From positions 41,806,107 to 41,870,106 of the forward strand of contig OW121846.1 of NCBI GenBank assembly GCA_933228895.1: 64,000 bases of DNA, written 5' to 3'. The DNA is from Platycnemis pennipes (lineage: Eukaryota > Arthropoda > Insecta > Odonata > Platycnemididae). The notes beneath the pieces are model-generated. The model did not search any database, was not told where the DNA came from, and saw nothing but the letters and a program-made list of their open reading frames with translations. Of the stretch, positions 26,123 to 38,518 are shown piece after piece; the stretch's first letter is position 1, and every line of letters begins with the position of its first letter. The position numbers were made by a program, and so were the translations under genes.

Positions 26123-26685
26123 TCAGCAATCCTGGGATTGGTTTGACGCAGTCCTCCACTCGATTGTTCTATCGGCCAACCTCTTCATATCAACGTATTT
26201 TTTCCCTTTCACATCCTTCATAACTTGTCCTATATATCTCAAACGTGGCCTTACTTTCCCGTTCACTTTACCCTCGACGATTGTCTTCATCAGGCCATCA
26301 CGTCTTAAGATATGGGCTTTTAAGTTGTCCCGTATTCTTTTTAGGGTTTTCAGTAGACTTCTCTTTTCTCTCACTCTTCCTAGGGTTTTCTCGTTACTTA
26401 CTAGGTCGATCCATTTAATCTTCATCATTGTTCTGTAGCACCAAATTTCGAATGCTTCCACCCTTTCCTTCTCCGCTGCTGTCATCGTTCATGCCTCACT
26501 GCCATAAAGAAACACGCTACAAATGGACTTCCTGATTATTTGTTTCCTTACTTCTTCGCTTACATTTTCAGCTGTCAGTCGAATCTTCTTTTGATAGAAG
26601 ACCTTTTTGCCTGCGATTTTGCGATTCTATCGACTATTCCGTTCTTGCTTCGTCCCTCGTTCATCCGTCAGAAATGAGGATAAAA
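26123..26685 (-). pseudogene. LINE reverse transcriptase C-terminal fragment
   Basis: The minus strand encodes the characteristic C-terminal part of a non-LTR retrotransposon ORF2, in order: RIAKSQ, KKVFYQKKIRLTAENVSEEV, RKQIIRKSICSVFLYGSEA, a TGA (26,489-26,491) where the family has Trp, then TMTAAEKERVEAFEIWCYR and KIKWIDLVSNEKTLGRVREK. After these come ILRRDGLMKTIVEGK and a tail ending WRTASNQSQDC with its stop at 26,123. A single-base frameshift lies near 26,615. Everything upstream of the RT thumb is missing, as expected for a 5'-truncated insertion. It is better preserved than the copy at 11.3-12.8 kb and so younger. Plus-strand frames here are shadows. Confidence 0.88.
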
Positions 26686-26689
26686 TTAG

Positions 26690-28300
26690 TTATTTGGGAG
26701 TCACAGGTGAATATATTGTGAAAGAATATTTTTCTCAAGAATGACAATTGGATAAATGTCATGCAAAATAAATATTAAGTGACATATAATGAATACTTCA
26801 CTTACCAGCATTTAAGTTTGTGCCTGTCGAAAAATTTAGCAATATCTAAGTATTAAACACACAAGGAGCGGAGCAGATAAGTAAAAAACTTGAGTACTCA
26901 ATAAGAGCTTTATTTTTTTTAAGGTTACAAATAGGCAGCCTATGATTCAAAGAAATATCATTATTATTTCGAAGGGCAAAAGTTTAATCCTATTAATAAA
27001 GAAAAGTAAACAATTCATGCACAGTATAAACAAGACATCAATGCATCATGATTTTAAAATACACGTAGAATAATTCTTCCTGAATATGGACTGGCTCCAA
27101 TATTTTTTATTGAAAACAAGGCTACACTGCAGAGAGAAATATTTACATGAAATTCAAGGAAAAGACGGAAAATTAAGAGTGATTCTTAGTTAGACAGTGC
27201 TTTAATGTAATGTATCCCTAAAGTTACTTTCTAATTGGTAATCTAACTTGTTTACTTTTTACCTTGAAGCCTCAGCCCAATGGCTGTGACCAAATTTTTC
27301 TACGCACATCTAGCAAGTATTGGCATTCAACGGGAAATATTTTAAGCCATTTGATATCGCAGCTAAATAAAATATAAATGAGTAACAGAAGAAAACACTT
27401 AGAAGGGAGGAAATATCGAGAGATGGATTTAAATGAAAAAGAGGACGAAAAAATAGGAGACAACCCGGCACCGGTCTCATTTCACTCATGACGAATACTG
27501 CAAAGGAGGCACAACGTTTCTTTCGAAGTTCTCATTAATTTACGTTTCTTCTGGTTTATCTTGGCTCCGTTTCATTTCGTACCGTTCATGTGACGCATTT
27601 AGCAGTTCAAAGTCTATATTCTATAAACCGAGAAGCATGTATTGCTCTAGTTGCGCGGGAGCCCGTGGAGAAGTTTTATTTCGTTTTCTGTCTACCTCCA
27701 CTCTTACCCAAGCGTTTCGCACCCCCTTGTTTACAAAACTTGGGAGGAGAAACCCGACCGTTGAAGAGACTGATTCAGCAGCCTAGGAACTAGCAGAGAG
27801 CGAAGGTTTTACAGATATTGTCGGTTTCATCCGACTCTCGATGCCCCAAGGGATCTAGGTAGTGAAGTTTACCATAAATTTTCTGAGCACGTTGGAGACC
27901 AACATACTGGGCGGATAAAGGACATGACGATAAAGTTGCTGGAGAAAGAAAGCTTCACGAAATGGGATGCACGGGGATATTTACGGAATTTTTACCCCTA
28001 CAGATGAAGGAATAAGCATCTTTAAGTCGCGATTGAGGAAGAAGTGTGGCTGAAAATCTATATGTGAACTTCTAAAAAAGTTCATTTTATGCATAGATTA
28101 TTTCACTGAGGAGAATTTTTGGCAATTATCAATATGGAAAAAATTAAATTATGCAACAATAATGGTGGGGATAACGGCGTTTCGAAAGATAGAATGAAAT
28201 ATGTGTGGTATGTTTTTATGTTGTTAGTACTGACAACATTGTTTTGCTTAATAGGTTAAAATGCACAAAATATTGGATACAAATAATTAATTACTTGAAT
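26690..28300. other. Transition sequence between dispersed elements and satellite array
   Basis: AT-rich to about 27,470, then a somewhat GC-richer segment (about 27,540-28,060) with CpGs and a 67-codon frame (27,590-27,793) that I do not recognise. The last 250 bases before the array are AT-rich and show no satellite similarity. Confidence 0.45.
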
Positions 28301-31020
28301 GAATGCTTCCAGGTAAAAATGAATTTAGAATAAATAATTTTTAAGTTGAAAGAGCACCTCTTAGCAGGATATCTTTTATTTCAAAAGAAATTTTGCAATA
28401 ATTACTGTGTAATATTTGATGGGAGGCGAAAGAGTAAATTTTTCTTGAAAAACAGCGGTAAAAATGAATTTAGTTGGAAGAATTTCATATTTGAGAGAAC
28501 GCCTCTTCGGCACGATTTTTTATTTTGCTCAGAAAGTTTGCAATAAATACGGTGAACTCTTCTGATGAGAGGTGAAAGAGTCAATTTTATTTGAAAAACA
28601 GGTGCAAAAAAGGAAATTAGTTAGAATAATTTCAATTTGCAGAGAAAGCCTCTTAGCAGGATTTTTTATTTTGCTAAGATATTTTGCTTTTAATGCGGTA
28701 AACTATTCAGAGGAAAGGCGAAAGAGTCAATTTCAGTTGAAAAACAGCGGTAAAAATGAATTTAATATGAAGAATTTCATTTCTCGTAAAACGCCTCTTA
28801 GCAGTATTTATTGTTTGATAAGAAATTTTGCATTAATTACTGTGAACTGGTCTGAGGAGAGGCAAAAGAGTCTATTTTAGTAGAAAAATAGTGGTAAAAT
28901 TATTTCTGTAGAAAGAACTTCATATTTGAGAGAACGCCTCTCAGCAGATTTTTTTTATTGTTTCTAAGATATTTTGCATTAATTGCGCTGAAATATTCTG
29001 AGAAGAGGGGAAAGAGTCATTTTTAGATGCAAAACAGCGGTAAAAATTGTCTTTATTTGGTAGATATTCCTTTTTGAAAGAACGCACCTTAGCCGGAATT
29101 TTTTTACTTGCTAGGAAAATTTGCATTTATTGCGGTGAACTATTTTGAGAAGAGACGATAGAATCAGTTTTAGCTGGAAATAGCAGTAAAAATGATTTAG
29201 TTGGAAGAATTTTATTTTTAAGAGAACGCCTCTTAGCAGGATTTTTTTTATTTTCTAAGACATTCTGCAATACATGCTGTGACCTGTTCTGAGAAAGGTC
29301 GAACGAGTAAATTTTAGTTGAAAAACGAGGGTTAATATGAAATAAGAGGGAAGAATTTTATTTTTTAGAGAACGCCTTTTAGCAGGATTTTCATTATTTT
29401 GCTAAGAAATTTTGCAACAAATGCGGTGAACTCTTCTGAGAATAGGCGAATGAGTCAATTATTGTTGAAAAACAGGGTAAAAATGAATTATTTGGAATTA
29501 TTCCATTTTTTAAAGAAAGCCTTTCAGAAGGTTTTTTAATTACTAAGTAATTTTGCTTTAAATGCGGTGAACTCTTCTGATAATAGGCGAATGAATCAAA
29601 TTTATTTGAAAAACATCGGTAAAAATGAATATGCAAGAAAAACTTCACTATCAAGACAACGACCATAGATGGATTATTCTTTCCTCTATGAAATTTTGCA
29701 ATAATTGGGGAGAACATTTCTGAGAAGAGTCAAATGTAGTTGAAAAACAGCGATAAAAATATTTAGTTGGAAGGATTTCATTATTGGGAGAACGCCTCTT
29801 AGTAGGATTTTCTTTATTTTGCTAAGAAATTTTGAATTAATTGCGCTGTACTATTTTAAAAAGAGGGGAAGGAGTCATTTTTACTTGAAAAATGGGGGTA
29901 AAAATGAATTTTGTTTCGGTAGAAATTCCTTTTGAGAGGAAGAGGAATTCCTCCTCTTGGCAGGATTTTCTATATTTTGCTTAGAAATTTTGTGATTAAT
30001 GCGTTTGATTATTCTAAAAATAGGCGACACTGTGAATTTTAGTAGAAAGAAAGTGATGAAAAAGAATTTAGTTGATAGATTTTCATATTTGAGAGAATGC
30101 CATAAACCAGGTTTTTTTATTTGGCTAAGAAATTATGCAATAATTTCTGTGAACTCTTCTGAGAAAAGGCGAAAGAGTGAATTTTAGTTGAAAAACAGAG
30201 GCAAAAATGAATTTAGAATAAATGATTTACATTTGAGAGACCGCTTCTTAGCAGGATATCTTTTATTTCCAAAGACATATTGCAAATATTACGGTGTAAT
30301 ATTTTATTGGAGGCGAAAGAGTAAATTTTTTTGAGTAACAGCGGTAAAAATATTTTTGTTAAAAGAATTACATATTTGAGAGAACGCTTCTTGGTAAGAT
30401 TTTTTTATTTTGCTCACTAAGTTTGCAATAAGTACGGTGAACTGCTCTGAGAAGAGGTGAAAGAGTCAATTATAATTGAAAGACAGGTGTAAAAATGATA
30501 TAGGTTAGATTAATTTCATTTTTGAAAGAAAGCCTCTTAGCAGGCTTTTTATTTTGCTAAGAAATTTTGCTTTTGTAGCCGTGACCTGTTCTGAGAATAG
30601 GCGAAATAGTCATGTTTAGTTGATAAAATGAGTTTAAAATGAATTTAGTAAGAAGAAATTCATTTTTGAGATTATATCTCTTAGCAGGTTTTCATTATTT
30701 ATGTATGATATTTTGAATATATTTTGGGATAACTGTTCTGTGAAGAGGCGAAATGGTCAATTTCAGTTAAAAAACAGCGGTAAATATGAATTTAATATGA
30801 AGAATACCATTTCTCGTAAAACGCCTCTTAGCACGATTATTTTATTTTGCTAAGATATTTCGGAATACTTGCTGTGAACTGTTTTGAGGAAAGGCAAAAT
30901 TTAATATTAGTAGGAAAAAAGTTGTTAAAATGAATTAAGTAGGAAGAATTTTAATTTCTTCGAGAACGCCTTTTAAGCAGGATTTTTATTATTTTGCTAA
31001 GACATTTTGCAACAAATGCA
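28300..31020 (+). repeat. Divergent edge of the satellite array
   Basis: The monomers (landmarks at 28,312, 28,457, about 28,604, 28,749, 28,893 and so on) are strongly divergent from one another. An old multi-monomer pattern survives. The block beginning GAATTTAGAATAAAT at about 28,320 recurs at about 30,207, about 1.89 kb or 13 monomers later. The block ATGAATTTAATATGAAGAAT with CTCGTAAAACGCCTCTTAGC at about 28,755 recurs at about 30,785, about 2.03 kb or 14 monomers later, because an extra monomer lies between. This is the outer, less homogenised margin. Confidence 0.85.
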
Positions 31021-31700
31021 TGAACTCTTCATATTTAAAAGGAACCCCTCTTAGAAGGATTTTTCTTTATTTTATAAAAACATTTGCAATAAATGCGGTG
31101 AACTCTTTTGAGAATAGGCGAATGAGTAAATTTTTGTTGAAACAGCGGTAAATTCACATTTTTTACAATGACAAAGGCGAAAGTGTGAAGTGCAGTTGAA
31201 AAACATCGGTAAAAAAATATAGTTGTAAAAATTTCAGTATTTGGTGAACGTCTCACTGTAGGATTTTCTTTATTTTGCTAAGCAATGCTGCATTAATATT
31301 GCTGATTATTGGGACAATTTCATTATTCGGAGAACGCCTCTTTTCTTTATTTTGTCAAGACATTCTGCATTGATTGTGCTGAAGTATTGTAAAAAGCCGG
31401 TAAGGAGTCATTTTCAGATGAAAAACGGCAAGAGAAATTAATTTATTTGTTATAAATTGCTTTCGAGAGAACGCCCATTAGCAGGTTTTTTTATTTTTCT
31501 AGGAAATATTGCATTTAATGCGGTAAACTCTTTTCGGGAGAGACGACAGAGTCAATATTAGCTGAAAAACGGCGGGTAAAAAAATAGTTGGATGAATTTC
31601 ATTATTTGGTGAACACCTCCTAGCAGGATTTTCTTTATTATCCTTAAAAATTTTCCATAAAATGAACGCCTCTCAGCAGATTTTTTTATTGTTTCTAAGA
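31020..31700 (+). repeat. Rearranged zone with truncated monomers
   Basis: The regular spacing breaks several times. Monomers are cut short near 31,022, 31,150, 31,300 and 31,655, where mid-monomer sequence jumps to another phase (for example TTTTCCATAAAATG directly followed by AACGCCTCTCAGC). The block starting GCCTCTCAGCAGATTTTTTT near 31,671 is almost a copy of one near 28,937. Homogenised HOR units begin just beyond this zone. Confidence 0.8.
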
Positions 31701-31932
31701 TATTTTGCATTAATTGCGCTAAACTACACTGAGAAAAGGGGAAGGAGTCATTTTTAGATAAAAAATGGCGGTAAAAATGAATTTATTTGTTAGAAATTGC
31801 TTTCGAGAGAACGCCCCTTAACAGGATTTATTTATTTTGCTATGGTTTATTGCATTTGTTGCGGAAAACTCTTTTTAGAAGAGGCGATAGAGTAAATTTA
31901 AGCTGAAAAAAAGCGGTAAAAAAAATAGTTGG

Positions 31933-34113
31933 AAGAATTTCCATATTGGGGGAACGATTGTTAGTTGGATTATCTTTATTTTATCAAAAAAAGTTACATA
32001 AATTGCAGCTGAACTCATTTGATAAGAGGGGAAAGAGACATTTTTAGATGAATAACGGCGGTAAAATTGAATTTATTTGGCTGAAATTCCTTTTTGAGAG
32101 AACGCCCCTCAGAAGGATTTTTTTATATTTTTTGGAAATATTGCATTTAATGCGGTAAATTGTTTTCAGGAGAGACGACAGAGTCAATTTTACCTGAAAA
32201 AAGCGGTAAAAAGGAAATTAGTTGTAAGAATTTCATTATTGGAAGAACGCTTCTTAGCAGGATTTTATTTAATTTACTTAGAAATTTTATAATAATTTGG
32301 GAGAAACGTCCTGAGATAAGGCGAAAGAGTAAAGTTTAGTTGAAAAACAGCGTTAAAAAAAATTAGTTGGAAAAATTTCACGATTGGGAGAACGCCTATT
32401 AGCATTATTTTCTTTATTTTCCTAAAAAATGTTGCAATACACACGGTGGACTGTTCTGCAAATAGGCAGAAGAGTAAATTTTATGAGAAAAATAGTGATG
32501 TAAATGAATTATGTTGAATGAAATTTCTAATTTAGAGAACGGCTTAGAGTAGGATTTTTTTATTTTCCTAAGAAAACATTCATTAATCGCAGTGACCTAT
32601 TCTCAGAAGAGTGGAAAGAGTCTATTTTAGTTTAATAAATAGCGGTAAGAATGAATTTTGATTCAATAATTTTAAAAATGAAAGAGCGCATCTTTGCAGG
32701 ATTTCATTTTTTTGCAAAAAAGTTTGCAATTATAGCTGTGAATGGTTCTAAGAAGAGGCGGTAGAGCCAATTTTAGTAGAAAAATAGTTGTAAAAAGAAT
32801 TTTAGTTGGAAGAATTTCACGTTTGAGAGAACGCATCTTAGAACGATTTTTTATTTAGCTCAGAAAGATCCAATAAATGCTGTGACCTGTTCTGAGAAGA
32901 GATGAAATAGTCAATTTTTTTTTGAAAAGCAAGTAAAAAAATGAATTAAGTCAGAATAATTTCATTATTGAGAGAATGCCTCTTAGCACAATATCTTAAT
33001 TTCCAAAGAAATATTGCATTAAATTCGGTGAACTGTTCTGAGTATAGGCCTTAAAATCAATTTTGGTGAAAAACAGTGCTTTAAATGTATTTAGTGGAAA
33101 GAATTTTATGTTTGAGAGAACCCCTGATAGCAGGATATTTTTATTTGGCTAAGAAATTATGCATTAATTGCGGTGAACTCTTCTGAGAGGAGGCGGAAGA
33201 GTCAACTTTAGCTGAAAAAATGCGGTAAAAATGAATTTAGAATAAATAATTTTAAATTTGAGAGAGCACCTCTTAGCACATTTTCATTAATTTGCAAAGT
33301 AACTTAGCAATAATTGCGATGAACTTTTCTGAGAAGAGGTAAAAGAGACAATGTCAGCTGAAATACAGCGGTAAAAATGAATTTTATATGAAGAATTTGA
33401 TTTTTGAGAGAAAGCCAATTAGCAGGTATTTTTTATTTCGCTAAAAAATTTTACATTAATCGTTGAACTGCTCTTAGAAGAGGCGAAAGAGTAAATTTAA
33501 TTTGAAAAACAGCGCATAAAATGAATGATGCAGGAAGAATTTTATTTGCGGGAGAACATCTTTTAGCATGATATTAATTATTTTGCTAAGATATTTTGCA
33601 TTATATGCTTTGAACTCTTCGGAGAATAAGCGAATGAGTCAAGTTTAGTTGTAAACCAGCGATTAACGTAATTTAATAGGAATAATTTCATTTTCAAGGC
33701 AGAGACTGACAGCAGGATTTTATTATTTTGCTTTGAAATTGGTAATAATTTGGGAGAAATGTCCTGAGAAAAGGCGAAAGAGTAAAGTTTAGTTGAAAAC
33801 CAGCGGTAAAAAAATTTAGTTGGAAGAATTTCACTATTGGGAGAACGCCCCTTTGCAGGATTTTCTTTATTTTCCTTCGAAATTTTCCATTAATTGCGAT
33901 AAAGTACTCTGAGAAGAGGGGAAGGAGTCATTTTCAGATAAACAACGGCGGTAAACATGAATTTATTTGTTAGAAATTGCTTCGGAGAGAACGCTCATTA
34001 ACAGTATATTTTAATTTTACTACGGTATATTGCTTTTATTGCGGTAAACTGTCATGAAAAGAGGCGATATAGTCAATTTTAGCTGAAAAACAGCGGTAAA
34101 AAAACTTATTTGG
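31933..34113 (+). repeat. HOR unit 0 (15 monomers, about 2,181 bp)
   Basis: First full higher-order unit, and the most divergent. It carries the extra 15-mer monomer (GTTTAATAAATAGCGGTAAG near 32,630). At the anchor point, where later units have ATGAAATTCATTATTTGGGG, it has AAGAATTTCC. The short reading frame seen in later units is closed by a stop here. Confidence 0.85.
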
Positions 34114-35199
34114 ATGAAATTCATTATTTGGGGAACGCTTGTTAGCTACAATGTATTCATATTGCTTAAAAAATTTACATTAATTGCGCTGAACTATTTT
34201 GATACAAGGGGAACGAGTCATTTTTACATGAATAACGGCGGTAAAATTGAATTGATTTGGCTGAAATTCCTTTTTGAAAGAACGCCCCTCAGGAGGATTT
34301 TTTTATTTTGCTGGTAATTTTGGATTTATTGTGGTAGACTGTTTTCAGGAGAGACGATAGAGTCAATTTTAGCTGAAAAAAACGGTAAAAAGGAATTTAG
34401 TTGTAAGAATTTCATTATTGGAAGAACGCTTCATAGCAGGATTTTATTTATTTTACTTAGAAATTTTGTGATAATTTGGGAGAAACGTCCTGAGATAAGG
34501 CGAAAGAGTAAAATTTAGTTGAGAAACAGCGGGAAAAAATTTTGTTGGAAGAATTTCACGATTGGGAGAACGCCTCTTAGCATAATTTTCTTTATTTTCC
34601 TAAGAATATTTGCAATAAATGCGGTGGACTGTTCTGCAAATAGGCAGAAAAATAAATTTTATTAGAAAAATAGTGATGTAAATGAATTATGTTGAACGAA
34701 ATTTCTAACTGAGATAACGGCTTAGAGTAGGATTTTTTTATTTTGCTAAGAAAACATTCATTAATCGCAGTGACCTATTCTGAGAAGTGTGGAAAGAGGC
34801 AATTTTAGTAGAAAATTAGTTGTAAAAATAATTTTAGTTGGAAGGATTTCACGTTTTAGAAAACGCAACTTAGCACGATTTTTTATTTAGCTCAGAAAGA
34901 TCCAATAAATACTGTGACCTGTTCTGAGAGGAGATGAAATAGTCATTTTTTTTGAAAAAATGAATTAAGTCAGAATAATTTCATTATTGAGAGAATGCCT
35001 CTTAGCACAATATCTTAATTTGCAAAGAAATTTTGCATTAAATTCGGTGAACTGTTCTGAGTATAGGCCTTAAAGTCAATTTTGGTGAAAAACAGTGCTT
35101 TAAATGTGTTTAGTGGAAAGAATTTTATGTTTGAGAGAACCCCTGATAGCAGGATATTTTTATTTGGCTAAGAAATTATGCATTATTTGCGGTGAACTC

Positions 35200-35496
35200 T
35201 TTTGAGAGGAGGCGGAAGAGTCAACTTTAGCTGAAAAAATGCGGTAAAAATGAATTTAGAATAAATAATTTTAAATTTGAGAGAGCACCTCTTAGCACAT
35301 TTTCATTAATTTGCAAAGTAACTTAGCAATAATTGCGGTGAACTTTTCTGAGAAGAGGTAAAAGAGACAATGTCAGCTGAAATACAGCGGTAAAAATGAA
35401 TTTTATATGAAGAATTTGATTTTTGGGAGAAAGCCACTTAGCAGGTATTTTTTATTTCGCTAAAAAATTTTACATTAATCGTTGAACTGCTCTTAG
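35200..35496 (+). repeat. 297-bp satellite segment, left copy flanking the insertion
   Basis: It runs from TTTTGAGAGGAGGCGGAAG to GAACTGCTCTTAG and matches 37,586-37,882 over the same length with only about two differences noted by eye. It spans parts of three HOR monomers, about two monomer lengths plus 7 bp. Confidence 0.85.
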
Positions 35497-35600
35497 GCTG
35501 GTATTCTGAATCGGGGTCGCTATTATAAGGCCGCGCTATTCCACGGGTCATTATTCCCCGATCTGGTATTCTGAATCGAGGTGGGGAATAAATTGCCCAG
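35497..35600 (+). repeat. Left terminal/subterminal repeat block of the insertion
   Basis: Two copies of GGTATTCTGAATCG (from 35,500 and 35,566), plus CGCTATTATAAGGCCGCG and ATTATTCCCCGAT, whose complements occur in the right block. Confidence 0.7.
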
Positions 35601-37349
35601 TTCTTAGGTGGAATAATTGTACCCGCCCCTTCCGGTATGAGAACCGTAAAGATCAGAAAACAAAAATTCCGGCAGCCAATAGCAAGCGATGTTTACATTT
35701 TCTGGGACAGTTTGGGATAGATTTACGGCCAACTTTACGCCTCTCACAATGGCCAGCGAACAGCTGATATTAATGTATAAAATTATAAATGAATTATTTA
35801 TTATCCTGCTTGGAAAATTCGCGTATTCATCCAGGTCAATGTATCTTTCGAGCAAACACCATTAACTGAGGTAACTCTCCTGCTTACATTTGCATATGAA
35901 ACAGCCAAACTCGTCGTAAAATTGTTTTCGCCTGTAGTTGATTAAAACCTTAGCTATAAATACGAAATATGAACTTCTCCGTGGATATTTTACGTTAAAA
36001 AGCATGCCAGAGAAAAGGGCCTTCGTTGAAAACGTACTCATTATCAATATTCATGTGGTGGTTATTAATGGTATATAAATACGAGTTTATTAATGATGAA
36101 TTGGTACCTAACGCTCCGCTCTGGGGTAAGCAACCACATTCATTATATTCATCCGATTATCACAAATCTTAAGTGGTAGAACTTATATTAATTACTTTAT
36201 CATCTTCATAGACAATGTTGATAAACATTAAATACGTTTTGCTGCGGAGGCTAGGGTACTCGCACGAAAATCGTACTTATCATCATAAAAGATCAATAGT
36301 TTCATAATTATACAATTTGCAAATTAAGAGAATGGAAATGATTGTGGTTTCTGTACCCTTCAGGATTATTAAGTGACACACAGCTGCTCACGTTCGGCAA
36401 TTTCGTTTCTGTACCGGTATTTTCATGAAATCACTGTTGTTTGTTTACAATGCAAGCTAAATAAAAATCGTTTACACTCAAGGGTAACTATAGTTATTAA
36501 TATATTTACAATTAAGAACGACCCAATGGAGACGTTGTAAATACACAATGAGATGAAAAGGATTATTGTCGGTAGGAGTTTTATTGCTTTTCATCGGGCA
36601 GGTAAATAACTAATTAAAAGTTCTATAAACTGAAAATACGTTCACATTAATAAACTGCCTTTGCAATGAAGTATAATATGGCACATCACACTTTCCCCGT
36701 CTACTATAATGATCTATTAATGAGTATTTACACATCATCAAGCCATGGCTTGCAGGATTTCTCTCGCCGCAAGGTTTAATCAAGTCAGTTTACTACAAAC
36801 ATAGTCACTTCACTCGACACACGGAAATGGTTAATAAATCTCTCCTCCATCACTTCAAATGAATTTATACTATCATCCTGTTAGTATTATTGTTTATAAA
36901 TCGTGGTCGGTTTGCGAAGGTGTTTGCGTGCAGTGGTCAGTTTACAGAGGGGCATGGGATGGAAACTCTGTGGTCCTCCGGTAAGTTTATAAATAACACT
37001 TTCTAGTAATTCTTAACAAGATTTAATTCTTACCAGATAAATGAACATGCTTGAAATTTTCCGATACAACAACCACAGAAACTAAAACAGGCACCACCAA
37101 TGACTTCAAAGTAAATAGAAACACCACAGTCCACTGATTTCACAAAAAACAAACACATATGTATCACTTTCTCTAATCGTAGCCTACCCCGGGCTTCTAC
37201 ATATGCATTAACAATTGCCAAAACTTGAAATGCAGACGTCCAGTCCTTTCAGATAGTAAACAAACGTCGAATATATACCCGATACTACTCGAAGTAAACA
37301 TTATAAACATTTGAAAGTCATTCAGCGAGCTGATTTACGTCGCGCTATC

Positions 37350-37585
37350 CAGATTGCCCGGTCTTCAGAATCGGGGAATAATATTACGACCCGGCCGGTC
37401 GCTATCTGCCGTTCAGAATACCAAATTTCGACCGCGCTATGGGATATCTGTAGAATAGCGACTTCCGGTGACTCTTCGGCATTCAGAATAGCAAATAACG
37501 ACTGGGTCGTAATACTCTTGAAAATATCGACTTTTTCCGCTATTATGACTTATAAGGCCGGCCTTATCTCGTTCAGAATAGCATT
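37350..37585 (-). repeat. Right terminal/subterminal repeat block of the insertion
   Basis: It contains three TTCAGAATA copies, one CTTCAGAATCGGGGAATAA and an internal palindromic TATAAGGCCGGCCTTAT. It is longer and more repetitive than the left block, so the two ends are asymmetric. Confidence 0.7.
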
Positions 37586-37882
37586 TTTTGAGAGGAGGCG
37601 GAAGAGTCAACTTTAGCTGAAAAAATGCGGTAAAAATGAATTTAGAATAAATAATTTTAAATTTGAGAGAGCACCTCTTAGCACATTTTCATTAATTTGT
37701 AAAGTAACTTAGCAATAATTGCGGTGAACTTTTCTGAGAAGAGGTAAAAGAGACAATGTCAGCTGAAATACAGCGGTAAAAATGAATTTTATATGAAGAA
37801 TTTGATTTTTGAGAGAAAGCCACTTAGCAGGTATTTTTTATTTCGCTAAAAAATTTTACATTAATCGTTGAACTGCTCTTAG
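37586..37882 (+). repeat. 297-bp satellite segment, right copy flanking the insertion
   Basis: Near-identical to 35,200-35,496. After it the HOR continues normally (AAGAGGCGAAAGAGTAAATT), so the array resumes two monomers back from where it was broken. Confidence 0.85.
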
Positions 37883-38518
37883 AAGAGGCGAAAGAGTAAA
37901 TTTAATTTGAAAAACAGCGCATAAAATGAATGATGCAGGAAGAATTTTATTTGCGGGAGAACATCTTTTAGCATGATATTAATTATTTTGCTAAGATATT
38001 TTGCAATATATGCTTTGAACTCTTCGGAGAATAAGCGAATGAGTCAAGTTTAGTTGTAATTTAGCGATAAACGTAATTTAATAGTAATAATTTCATTTTC
38101 AAGGCAGAGACTCACAGCAGGATTTTAATATTTCGCTTTGAAATTGGTAATAATTTGGGAGAAATGTCCTGAGAAAAAGCGAAAGAGTAAAGTTTAGTTG
38201 AAAACCAGCGGTAAAAAAATTTAGTTGGAAGAATTTCAGTATTGGGAGAACGCCCCTTAGCAGGATTTACTTTATTTTCCTTCGAAATTTTCCATTAATT
38301 GCGCTAAAGTACTCTGAGAAGAGGGGAAGGAGTCATTTTCAGATAAAAAACGGCGGTAAAAATGAATTTATTTGTTAGAATTTGCTTCGGAGAGAACGCT
38401 CATTAACAGTATATTTTAATTTCACTGCGGTATATTGCTTTTTTTACGGTAAACTGTCATGAGAAAAGGCGATATAGTCAATTTTAGCTGAAAAACAGCG
38501 GTAAAAATACTTATTTGG

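Larger units (their letters stand above)
35497..37585. mobile_element. 2.09-kb insertion with inverted-repeat, GC-richer ends (non-autonomous DNA transposon candidate)
   Basis: This non-satellite sequence sits inside one HOR unit. The left end reads GCTGGTATTCTGAATCGGGG. The right end, on the opposite strand, begins AATGCTATTCTGAACGAG, giving imperfect terminal inverted repeats. The motif TATTCTGAAT is repeated on the left (35,502 and 35,567) and its complement TTCAGAATA on the right (37,412, 37,482, 37,572). Inner blocks also pair: GGGTCATTATTCCCCGAT (35,545-35,562) against TCGGGGAATAATATTACGACCC (37,371 onward, with a short insertion). TATAAGGCC occurs near both ends. The centre is AT-rich and codes for nothing recognisable: minus-strand frames of 83 and 61 codons at 35.6-36.05 kb match no transposase that I know. 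The superfamily is not assigned. Confidence 0.75.
34114..38518 (+). repeat. HOR unit 1 (14-mer type, interrupted by insertion, plus two duplicated monomers)
   Basis: It is of the 14-mer type: the fused GAGAAGTGTGGAAAGAGGC is at about 34,785 and the 11-bp deletion near 34,955. Satellite sequence is split at 35,496/37,586. Removing the 2,089-bp insertion leaves about 2,316 bp, which is one 14-mer unit plus 297 bp present on both sides of the insertion. Several of its variants (GAGAAACAGCGGGAAAAAAT) reappear in units 10, 11 and 14. Confidence 0.85.

Noticed and set aside
26073..26438. 121-codon plus-strand frame
   Set aside because: It is a shadow of the minus-strand LINE reverse transcriptase fragment, whose family motifs are clear.
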